A DNA stretch of 20,864 bases, from contig JAEYUU010000453.1 of the NCBI GenBank assembly GCA_023429545.1, forward strand, positions 1 to 20,864, in the 5' to 3' direction. Numbering within the stretch: position 1 is the first letter of the stretch; the number at the start of each line of letters is the position of its first letter. The notes under the pieces are model-generated. The model was not told the origin of the DNA, did not search any database, and worked only from the letters and a program-made list of their open reading frames with translations. The DNA is from Verrucomicrobiota bacterium. Its GTDB lineage: Bacteria; Verrucomicrobiota; Verrucomicrobiia; Verrucomicrobiales; Verrucomicrobiaceae. The translations under genes and the position numbers were made by a program. This document shows positions 14,611 to 20,864 of this stretch, piece after piece.

Positions 14611-14842
14611 GGGATGAAGCAAAATAGGCATCTTGGGTGGTCAAATTGGCGGCATGGTGCGCCATCTGGAAGCCGTCTCGTGATTCCAACCGTGGACGGT
14701 CGCATGAAGAGTCTCGGCGACCTGCCTGCATGTGGCGCCGCAAACTTCACCATGCTGGAAAAATCACGAAACGTTTCTTTTCCACCGATCCGTTGCGCTT
14801 TCGGCTCTGGTCATCTTCCCGCTGACTCATTGAAGTTACCCC

Positions 14843-15925
14843 ATGCCTCCTGATACACCAACTTCTGCCACCATCTTGACAACCCCCACCGGCTTCCGCA
14901 GCTGGTTCGGCAAATCCGCGTGGATCGCACTTGCCGTCTTCATCCTCGGCAGGCTTCTGCTGGAGCCGGTACGAGGTCTGCCGATGTATGACATCCGCGG
15001 CATGGATGCGTACGGCGCGGTGGAGAACTTCCAACTGCGCAAGGAGCCTGCGCCGGTGAAGATTGGTTTCTTCGGTACGAGCCAGAGTGTGTGGGGGGTG
15101 ATTTCCGATGAAGTGGCTCAGGCATGGGACATGCCACCATCTGAGGTGCGCAATCTTTCCATCGAGGGAGGCACACCCTTCGGCATGTGGTCGTTGATTC
15201 GACGTAATGATGAGAGTCTGTCCGGGCTGCGTGTGGCCATCGTCGAAGTGAATCCCTTCGTGCTGCGCCAGAGCCTGGATGCCGATACGCGCGTGCGGGC
15301 GAACCTTGCCCAGCATGCCACGCTGGCGGAGCGCTTCCTGGTGAGACCTCGCAGCGAGCGCGTGCAGCACGTGGCCGAGTGGCTCCTGCCGGTGCGCTCT
15401 GTGCGGCGGCCGCTGTACACTGCTGCCCTGAACGTGCTGGATCCCGGGCCGGGAAATCCCGTGTACCCTTGGCCGGAGAAGCGTGTCTTCCCCATGGCGG
15501 ACTGGAAGGCGGAGAACGCCGCGGCGCACACGGAAAAGGGGCGCAAGCTCATCTCCCCGGAACTCGCCGCGAAACGCATTTTGGGGAACTGGAAGCTCTC
15601 TCCGTTGCAGGATTATTCCTTCCGGCAATGCCTGGAGTGGTTCGCGAAGAGGGGCGTGAAGGTGATCCTTCACGAACTGCCCGTGCACCCCGAGGTGCAT
15701 GCGGCGATTCAGCAGAATTCGAGTTTCAGGAAGGGCAACGATGCCTTCCTCCGGTATGTGGATTCCCTGAAGCCGGCGCCTGTGGTGGGCATTCTCACGC
15801 AGGATCCAGCAGCCTGCGGGCTGGGTGTGGAGCACATGGCAGATCGGATGCACTGCAATGAATTGGGCGCGCGAATCTATTCACGGTATCTTGCAGAGAA
15901 GCTGAAGATGAACGTGGTGGACTAG
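14843..15925 (+). CDS. Membrane-anchored SGNH-like protein (DltD/AlgX-type partner)
   Basis: The 360-residue protein has one N-terminal membrane span (about 25-43, SAWIALAVFILGRLLLEPV) and an exported alpha/beta domain. SGNH-like residues can be matched. The block I serine is in IGFFGTSQS (Ser80). A glycine block is NLSIEGGTPFG (block II-like). EVNPF could supply the block III asparagine. The C-terminal Asp-x-x-His dyad is DRMHCNELGA (Asp334, His337). This is the layout of DltD- and AlgX/AlgJ-type proteins, which help MBOAT enzymes deliver acyl groups to polymers. The gene follows the MBOAT gene after 232 bp. The acceptor polymer is not visible in the window. Assignment to a named family would need a profile search, but the catalytic-block order is convincing. 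Confidence 0.82.
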   Translation: MPPDTPTSATILTTPTGFRSWFGKSAWIALAVFILGRLLLEPVRGLPMYDIRGMDAYGAVENFQLRKEPAPVKIGFFGTSQSVWGVISDEVAQAWDMPPSEVRNLSIEGGTPFGMWSLIRRNDESLSGLRVAIVEVNPFVLRQSLDADTRVRANLAQHATLAERFLVRPRSERVQHVAEWLLPVRSVRRPLYTAALNVLDPGPGNPVYPWPEKRVFPMADWKAENAAAHTEKGRKLISPELAAKRILGNWKLSPLQDYSFRQCLEWFAKRGVKVILHELPVHPEVHAAIQQNSSFRKGNDAFLRYVDSLKPAPVVGILTQDPAACGLGVEHMADRMHCNELGARIYSRYLAEKLKMNVVD

Positions 15926-15940
15926 GGGATGTAAGGTGCC

Positions 15941-16051
15941 GAGGCACAAAGGGAGCCACACTATGGGCGTCCCACGCCCTTGCATTAAGGGCAAAGCAAA
16001 AAACCCTGGCGGTGTGTGTCGCCCTGCGCAGCGCTTCCTCACTTGTGCCTC
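15941..16051. repeat. Inverted-repeat-bounded structured intergenic element
   Basis: GAGGCACAA (15941-15949) and TTGTGCCTC (16043-16051) are exact reverse complements bounding 111 bp. Inside are two overlapping, mutually exclusive hairpins. GGGCGT-CCC-ACGCCC occupies 15965-15979, and GCCCTT-GCATT-AAGGGC occupies 15976-15992 with an A-rich stretch after it. The element lies between the convergent SGNH-like gene and the truncated solute-binding-protein gene. It could be a bidirectional terminator, a small MITE-like element or a structured RNA. No clear target-site duplication was found. Confidence 0.45.
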
Positions 16052-16143
16052 AATGCCTGTTGCCTCCGAGACTGACCGTCATCTTATCGCGAGGGATCTC
16101 ATCAGTGGGTAGTCGATGGCACCTGTAATGGGAAGTCCGTGTC

Positions 16144-16560
16144 TCACTTGATAGCGCCCTTTGTGAGAATGTGGGTCCAGTAGTACTCAAAAGCGCCTGC
16201 GTAATCCGAGCGCAGCATGAGGGCGATGTCACCCGTGCCCGCCACGCGCCAGTCCACATACAGCGTCTCTCCAGTGCTCTCCTTCCATTTTCTGGCAAAG
16301 GCCTGGCCGAACTCCTGCCGGATTTTTTCATGGTGCGGCGTGATGATCACCAGCCGCCGCTCATGCCGGGATGGTGCGGAGGCCTGGGCGGGTTTCAGCA
16401 CAAAAGGTGCTGCCACCGTCAGCAACAGGGCGGCCACCACGGCCAGCTCCCGCCACCAGCGCCGCAGGAAGACGGAATCCCGCAACGTCTGCCGGGTGCG
16501 GCCATATCCGGCGCGCACCTTCTCCAACGCCATCACAACTTTGTCCAAACCTCCCGGCAT
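16144..16560 (-). pseudogene. 3'-truncated extracellular solute-binding protein (ABC transporter)
   Basis: The frame gives 138 residues from 16560 (an upstream ATG at 16653 adds a poor leader). A membrane or signal segment (about 39-59, ELAVVAALLLTVAAPFVLKP) is followed by RRLVIITPHHEKIRQEFGQAF (69-88). That resembles the start of the periplasmic binding domain of family 1 solute-binding proteins. It continues through YVDWRVAGTGDIALMLRSDY and then stops at GAIK. Intact relatives are several hundred residues long, so most of the binding protein is missing. I read all three frames downstream to 15926 and found no recognisable continuation, which points to a deletion or rearrangement rather than a simple frameshift. 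No permease or ATPase gene is nearby. A genuine short exported protein cannot be excluded. Confidence 0.6.
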
Positions 16561-16748
16561 GCAGTGCTCATCAAACCGGAAAGTACGCGGACCCGCAAGC
16601 CGTGATGTTCCCCGACCGGTGAAAATGCGGCACGGACAAATCTGGCGTCGCACGCGAAGTGAGCAAATCGTGGTGGAATATGCGACGGCTTTGTCCGTAG
16701 TTTCTCAGGCCTCCTGCGCCAACCACCATCCCTCTCTCTCCCGCCGCC

Positions 16749-18011
16749 ATGAAGTCCGCTCTTGTTCTTGCCGTCTCTGTCTCCACCTGCTTCCTCGCCC
16801 TCCGGGCGCATGCTGAGGACTGGCCGGAGTTTCGCGGGCCGGAGAAGCAGGGGCACTCCACCGCCACCGGGCTGCCCACAGAGTGGTCTGAGCGCAAGAA
16901 CGTGACGTGGAAGGCGGAGTTGCCCGGGCGCGCCTGGTCTTCACCGGTGGTCATTGGCGATGTCATTTACCTGACGAATGCCGTGGGGGCCAAGGACTCC
17001 ACGGATCCGCATGACACGTACTCGCTACGCGTGCTGGCCCTCAACGCAGCCGATGGCAAGGTGCTCTGGGACACGGAGCTTTTCAAAGTGGACTCCCCGC
17101 ACGCGCAGGGTGTGCATGGGAAGAACAGCTACGCCAGCCCCACGCCCATCTGGAATGACGGTCGCATCTACGCGCACTTTGGCCACTTCGGCACCGCTTG
17201 TGTGAATGCCGCGGACGGCAAGGTGCTGTGGAAGAATGACACCGTGAAGTACAGCCCGGTGCACGGCAATGGCGGCTGCCCCGTGCTGGTGGATGGATTG
17301 CTGGTCTTCAGTTGCGATGCGGCGAAGGATCCCTTCGTCGTGGCTCTGGATGCAGCCAGTGGCAGCGAACGCTGGAGGGTGAAGCGCAAGACGGATGCGA
17401 AGAAGACCTTCTCATTCTCCACGCCATTGGTCATTGAGGTGAATGGAGCGAAGCAGATCATCTCACCGGGAAGCAATGTGTTGAGCGCCCTGGATTCACA
17501 GACTGGAAAGGAGATCTGGCACATCAACTATGAGGGCTATTCCGTGATCCCTCGTCCTGTGTACGGCAATGGCATGATCTATTTCAGCACGGGATATGAT
17601 CGTGCCTCGGTGATCGCGGTGCGCGCTGATGGCAAAGGCGACGTGACCAGGACGCACATCGCGTGGAAGTTGGATCGAGGCGCCCCGCATACGCCCTCCA
17701 TGCTGATCATCGGCGAGGAACTCTACATGGTGGCGGACAACGGCATGGTAACCTGCGTGGATGCCAGGAGCGGCAAGGTCCACTACCAGGAGCGCGTGGC
17801 CCGCCAGACCTCCGCATCGCCGTTGTACGCGGATGGAAAGATCTACATCCAGGATGAACTCGGAAGCGGCTACGTGCTGAAGCCCGGTCGCCGCCTTGAT
17901 CTGATTTCGAAGAACGAACTGGGCGACAAGTCGCTGGCGTCCTACGCCGTGTGGAAAAACAAGCTGCTCATCCGCACGCAGTCGGCGCTGTGGTGCATCG
18001 GGCAGGGATGA
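16749..18011 (+). CDS. Secreted PQQ-binding-like beta-propeller protein
   Basis: The 420-residue protein has a signal peptide (MKSALVLAVSVSTCFLALRAHA) and a mature start DWPEFRGPEKQGHS. That opening is characteristic of PQQ-like propeller proteins abundant in Planctomycetes and Verrucomicrobia. Blade repeats run through the chain: WSSPVVIGDVIYLTN, ALNAADGKVLWDTELF, NAADGKVLWKNDTV, ALDAASGSERWRVK, ALDSQTGKEIWHINYEG and CVDARSGKVHYQERV. The fold is shared with BamB and with quinoprotein dehydrogenases, but no quinoprotein catalytic residues or haem domain were recognised. A binding or scaffold role in the periplasm is therefore more likely than dehydrogenase activity. It is divergent from the truncated solute-binding-protein gene and precedes the LRR lipoprotein gene by 142 bp. 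Its ligand is unknown. Confidence 0.9.
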   Translation: MKSALVLAVSVSTCFLALRAHAEDWPEFRGPEKQGHSTATGLPTEWSERKNVTWKAELPGRAWSSPVVIGDVIYLTNAVGAKDSTDPHDTYSLRVLALNAADGKVLWDTELFKVDSPHAQGVHGKNSYASPTPIWNDGRIYAHFGHFGTACVNAADGKVLWKNDTVKYSPVHGNGGCPVLVDGLLVFSCDAAKDPFVVALDAASGSERWRVKRKTDAKKTFSFSTPLVIEVNGAKQIISPGSNVLSALDSQTGKEIWHINYEGYSVIPRPVYGNGMIYFSTGYDRASVIAVRADGKGDVTRTHIAWKLDRGAPHTPSMLIIGEELYMVADNGMVTCVDARSGKVHYQERVARQTSASPLYADGKIYIQDELGSGYVLKPGRRLDLISKNELGDKSLASYAVWKNKLLIRTQSALWCIGQG

Positions 18012-18153
18012 AGCGCCACCTTTGACGACCCCGACAGAGTGCCCCTGCAGTCGAAGCAAGGCGGCTTCAAGCGAACTCCTGAGGCTGCGACCTGCCGGGC
18101 GCGTGTGTGATTACCCATGCAACATCTCCTTGCGCATCGCGTTCAAAGGTCAC

Positions 18154-19122
18154 ATGCCTTCCTTGATGCCTCGCACCTTCTGTTCCTCCGCCATTTTCGC
18201 AATCGTGGCCATGCTTCTCACACAGTGTGGTGAAGAAAAGAACAAGGGCGATGTCATGGTGCCAGCAGACTCCCTGCCTGGCACACCTCCTGCCAGTGCT
18301 CCAGCACCGGAGACGCAAGCAGCCCCCGCTGCATCATCGGCCCAGTCAGCGGCTGCGAAGCCCAAGCCGACCAAGATCTACTGGACGGATGAGCTCATGC
18401 ACAAGGAGGTGAAGTATTACAATCCAGACTACGCTGGTGACGGACAGTTTCGCATTGAGGATGGAGAACCCGCAGCGGTGAGTCTGGCAAACACGAAGGT
18501 CACCAATCTCAAGGCACTGGAGGGCAGGAAGTTGCTCGCGCTGGACCTCAGCGGCACGGCGGTCTCGGATCTCTCACCGCTCAAAGGCATGCCCCTGGTG
18601 GAACTCTATCTTGAGCGGACCAAGGTGGAGGATCTCTATCCATTGCGTGGCATGCCCATTCAGAAGATCTATTTGAGCGGCACGCCGGTGCGCGACATCG
18701 CGCCGCTCGAAGGCATGCCGATTGTGGAGTTCAATGCGGTGGACTCAAAGATTGCAGACCTCACGCCGCTGGCGAAGTCACCCATCGCCATGATGTGGCT
18801 TACGAACTGTCCGGTGGAGAGCGTTGCCGCATTGCATACGATGCCACTGATCAGCGTCACGCTGAAGGGTACGAAGGTGAAGGATCTGTCCCCGCTTTCC
18901 GGCACGAAACTGCAGCGTCTGCACATTGCGGAAACACCGGTGGAAGACCTCACGCCACTCAAGGACATTCCTCTGACCCGGTTGGTCTTCACGCCGGTAA
19001 ACATCAAGCGGGGACTCGACGTGGCGAAGGCACTGCCGCTTGCGCAAATCGGCACCCGCTTTGAAGAGGATGGCCATGATCTGGTGCCGCCCGAGCAGTT
19101 CTGGGCAACCCAGCCGAAATAA
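18154..19122 (+). CDS. Exported leucine-rich-repeat protein, probable lipoprotein
   Basis: The start at 18154 is chosen because AAAGG stands about six bases upstream and yields a hydrophobic export segment. A longer frame from 18022 lacks one at its N-terminus. The segment ends in LLTQC (Cys25); glutamine before the cysteine is atypical for a lipobox, so lipidation is uncertain. An alanine/proline-rich linker (about 30-72) leads to a domain of eight LRR units of 21 residues. Examples are SDLSPLKGMPLVELYLERTKV, EDLYPLRGMPIQKIYLSGTPV and KDLSPLSGTKLQRLHIAETPV. LRR arcs bind proteins or other ligands; no catalytic domain is present in the 322 residues. The protein is probably tethered in the periplasm or at the outer membrane. 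It may be co-transcribed with the propeller gene upstream. Confidence 0.82.
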   Translation: MPSLMPRTFCSSAIFAIVAMLLTQCGEEKNKGDVMVPADSLPGTPPASAPAPETQAAPAASSAQSAAAKPKPTKIYWTDELMHKEVKYYNPDYAGDGQFRIEDGEPAAVSLANTKVTNLKALEGRKLLALDLSGTAVSDLSPLKGMPLVELYLERTKVEDLYPLRGMPIQKIYLSGTPVRDIAPLEGMPIVEFNAVDSKIADLTPLAKSPIAMMWLTNCPVESVAALHTMPLISVTLKGTKVKDLSPLSGTKLQRLHIAETPVEDLTPLKDIPLTRLVFTPVNIKRGLDVAKALPLAQIGTRFEEDGHDLVPPEQFWATQPK

Positions 19123-19156
19123 GAGGGGAGCGAGGAGCGCCGCCGGAGCGACTCCT

Positions 19157-20482
19157 TTAGATCCACGTCCCGGCCGGGATCACCGTGTTCTTCGGAATCA
19201 CGATAATGCCATCGCGGATGTAGAACATGCCATCCGGTCCGTCCAGGAAGTCAGGCTTGCCGCGGGGAGTGATGACCACGCCGTCGCCAACATGAACGTT
19301 CTTGTCCACGATGGCGCGTTCGATCTTGCATCCCTTGCCGATGCCGGGTGGTGGCCGGTCAATGGGGCAGTTGGTGGCGCCTGCGTAGAAGTCAGCGCCC
19401 ATGATGACGCTTTCTTTGATGATGCTGTTTCCCTCCACCACGGTACGCACCCCCAGGATGCTGCGCTCGATGGTGGCCTCGGTGAGGATGCAGCCGTCCG
19501 AGAGCAGGGCGTGATGGATGTGCCCTCCGTTGATCTTGGTGGCGGGCAGAAAACGCGCGTGGGTATAGATGGGCGCCTGCGAGTCAAAGAAGTTGAAAGC
19601 GGGCACCACGGAGCACAAATCGAGATTCGCCTCAAAGAAGCTGCCGATGGTGCCGATGTCCTCCCAGTAGCCCTGGAAGGGATAGCTGTGCACGCGGTAC
19701 TTCTTGATGGCTTCGGGGATGACGTGCTTGCCGAAGTCCGCCATGTCATTGTCGAGCGCCTCGATCAGCGCCTGACGGTTGAAGACATAGATGCCCATGT
19801 TGGCCTCATACCGGGGCTCATTTTCCGGCAACTTCAGTTCACGCAGGATCTCCGCAGGCATCTCCAGAGGCTTGAGTGCCTCGGGAGTTTTCGGTTTCTC
19901 TACAAAATTGAGGATGCGACCCGTGGCATCCGTCTGCATCAGGCCGAAGCTGCTCGCGCGCTTGCCGTCCACGGGAATGGTGGCGATGGTAATCTCCGCG
20001 CCGCTCTGGATGTGTTTTGCCATGAACTTCTTGAAGTCCATGCGGTAGAGCTGGTCGCCGCTCAGGATGAGGAAGTACTCGTACTTGCCCTGGGTGAAGT
20101 TCTTGAGATTCTGCCGCACGGCATCCGCTGTACCCTGGTACCATTCCACGCCGGACGCGGTCTGCTGCGCGGCAAGGATTTCGACAAACCCGCTGCTGAA
20201 CAAGTCGAACTTGTAAGCGCGGCTGATGTGTCGGTTGAGCGAGGCGCTGTTGAATTGCGTGAGGACGTACACCTGGCGCACGCCGCTGTTGATGCAGTTG
20301 CTGATGGGGATATCGACCAGCCGGTACTTGCCCGCCAGGGGAACGGCGGGCTTGGCGCGGTCCTGGGTCAGGGGAAAGAGTCGGGTGCCCGCCCCTCCAC
20401 CCATAATGATGCCCAGGGTGTTGCGTTGCAGAAGTGCTTCGGTTTCAAAACGGTTGAAGGCAGGAGGGGCAGCCGGAAACAT
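19157..20482 (-). CDS. glgC: Glucose-1-phosphate adenylyltransferase (ADP-glucose pyrophosphorylase)
   Basis: The enzyme makes ADP-glucose from ATP and glucose-1-phosphate, the committed step of bacterial glycogen synthesis in the cytoplasm. The 441-residue chain opens with the nucleotidyltransferase signature GGGAGTRLFPLT (28-39) and KPAVPLAGKYRLVDIPISN. GTADAVRQ and LSGDQLYRMDF follow, then the sugar-phosphate region GYWEDIGTI. The C-terminal left-handed beta-helix ends in IPKNTVIPAGTWI, similar to cyanobacterial and plant enzymes. The start at 20482 (MFPAAPPAFNRFETEALL) gives the normal length. An upstream in-frame ATG at 20680 would overlap the divergent cytochrome gene. The gene ends 34 bp from the convergent LRR gene. 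No other glycogen genes are visible, so the pathway is dispersed or lies outside the window. Confidence 0.96.
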   Translation of the reverse strand: MFPAAPPAFNRFETEALLQRNTLGIIMGGGAGTRLFPLTQDRAKPAVPLAGKYRLVDIPISNCINSGVRQVYVLTQFNSASLNRHISRAYKFDLFSSGFVEILAAQQTASGVEWYQGTADAVRQNLKNFTQGKYEYFLILSGDQLYRMDFKKFMAKHIQSGAEITIATIPVDGKRASSFGLMQTDATGRILNFVEKPKTPEALKPLEMPAEILRELKLPENEPRYEANMGIYVFNRQALIEALDNDMADFGKHVIPEAIKKYRVHSYPFQGYWEDIGTIGSFFEANLDLCSVVPAFNFFDSQAPIYTHARFLPATKINGGHIHHALLSDGCILTEATIERSILGVRTVVEGNSIIKESVIMGADFYAGATNCPIDRPPPGIGKGCKIERAIVDKNVHVGDGVVITPRGKPDFLDGPDGMFYIRDGIIVIPKNTVIPAGTWI

Positions 20483-20536
20483 GGAGCGGATTTTTGATGA
20501 AACAGGGAGATCCAGCAAGCGTTTCCTTGTGCCACC

Positions 20537-20864
20537 ATGACCGCTCACCCAAATTTTTTCATAGCCTCCGCGTTTACCGCCCTGCTCATGGGTGGTTCCG
20601 CGCAGGGAGCTGTAAACTTCAAAACGGAAATTCTGCCAGTTTTGGAGGCCAAGTGTGTGAAATGTCACAAGGCGGAACACGAAGAAGCGGGAAAAGTCGT
20701 CAAGCCGAAGGCGGAACTCCGGCTGGACGCCGCCTGGGCCATGCTGAAGGGCGGTGAGAGCAAGCGCCCGGCGCTGGTGCCCAAGGACACGGCGAAGAGC
20801 TACATGTTCGAAGTGGTGAACCTGCCGAAGGACGATGACATGTTCATGCCACCCAAGGGGGACC
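20537..20864 (+). CDS. Planctomycete-type cytochrome c protein, cut by right edge
   Basis: The ATG at 20537 opens a frame that stays open to the window end (109 codons). A signal peptide (MTAHPNFFIASAFTALLMGGSAQG) leads into VNFKTEILPVLEAKCVKCHKAE, with the haem c attachment motif CVKCH at residues 40-44. It then runs to FMPPKGD, a likely distal-ligand Met followed by the family's MPPKG pattern. It is the N-terminal PSCyt1-like domain. In PVC bacteria this domain is often followed by larger domains (PSD1 or others), which cannot be seen here. It is divergent from glgC with 54 bp between starts. It is not closely similar to the cytochrome lipoprotein at 1162-1602 beyond the shared motif. Confidence 0.85.
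   Translation, partial: MTAHPNFFIASAFTALLMGGSAQGAVNFKTEILPVLEAKCVKCHKAEHEEAGKVVKPKAELRLDAAWAMLKGGESKRPALVPKDTAKSYMFEVVNLPKDDDMFMPPKGD

Noticed and set aside
14768..14777. 10-bp palindrome GAAACGTTTC before the SGNH-like gene
   Set aside because: It is short and isolated with no second site or promoter context; expected by chance in a window this size.
14747..15853. A 368-residue minus-strand frame over the SGNH-like gene
   Set aside because: It has a histidine/arginine-rich shadow translation. The opposite strand has a membrane anchor and ordered SGNH-like blocks.
18541..18990. Regularly spaced repeats at about 63-bp periodicity
   Set aside because: These are codons of the 21-residue LRR units, varied at the DNA level. 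They are not a CRISPR array or noncoding tandem repeat.
19127..19155. Three GGAGCG copies and partial dyad between the convergent LRR and glgC genes
   Set aside because: No convincing stem with a T-run could be drawn in either direction. It may still help end transcription, but the support is too weak to list.
19040..20497. A 485-residue open frame on the plus strand
   Set aside because: It mirrors glgC in a shadow register and overlaps the end of the LRR gene; its composition is not protein-like.

Overview
The window is GC-rich bacterial chromosome. It most likely comes from the Verrucomicrobiota or a close PVC-group relative. The evidence is a set of family hallmarks rather than a single marker: two small Planctomycete-type cytochrome c (CxxCH) proteins, a secreted PQQ-propeller protein opening with a WPEFRGP motif, a 21-residue leucine-rich-repeat protein, weak or absent Shine-Dalgarno sites, and wide intergenic gaps. 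No tRNA, rRNA, CRISPR array or intact insertion sequence was seen.

Layout, left to right. (1) 1-1893, minus strand: a compact run of an unknown 94-aa protein, a cytochrome c lipoprotein and a PAS histidine kinase that runs off the left edge. (2) 2021-2968, minus: a tandem-domain universal stress protein. (3) 3105-3854: a small basic orphan (plus) and a short TPR-like protein (minus). (4) 4004-6267, minus: a secreted LysM/YkuD-fold protein whose catalytic cysteine motif is lost, and signal peptidase II (lspA). (5) 6436-9963, minus: full-length pyruvate carboxylase. (6) 10077-15925, plus: a TetR regulator, an acyl carrier protein, an FkbH-type HAD enzyme, an MBOAT acyltransferase and a membrane-anchored SGNH-like protein. 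(7) 15926-16748: a structured intergenic stretch and a 3'-truncated solute-binding-protein gene. (8) 16749-19122, plus: a PQQ-propeller protein and an LRR lipoprotein. (9) 19157-20482, minus: glucose-1-phosphate adenylyltransferase (glgC). (10) 20537-20864, plus: the start of another cytochrome c protein, cut by the right edge.

The most interesting region is 10648-15925. Its four genes match the logic of the Dlt (teichoic-acid D-alanylation) machinery: carrier protein (DltC role), membrane MBOAT (DltB role) and membrane-anchored SGNH protein (DltD role). The DltA-type adenylating ligase is absent. In its place is an FkbH-family enzyme, a family known to load glyceryl units derived from glycolysis onto carrier proteins. 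My inference is a surface-decoration pathway that attaches a glyceryl (or glyceryl-derived) ester to an extracytoplasmic glycan. The TetR gene overlaps the carrier gene, and its promoter carries two 18-bp dyads centred 20 bp apart, in the gap shared with the divergent pyruvate carboxylase gene.

Other points worth a second look are the predicted YkuD pseudoenzyme, the truncated solute-binding protein beside an inverted-repeat element, and several clean inverted repeats in regulatory positions. All positions and translations were read by eye. Family names rest on motif recognition, not on searches.
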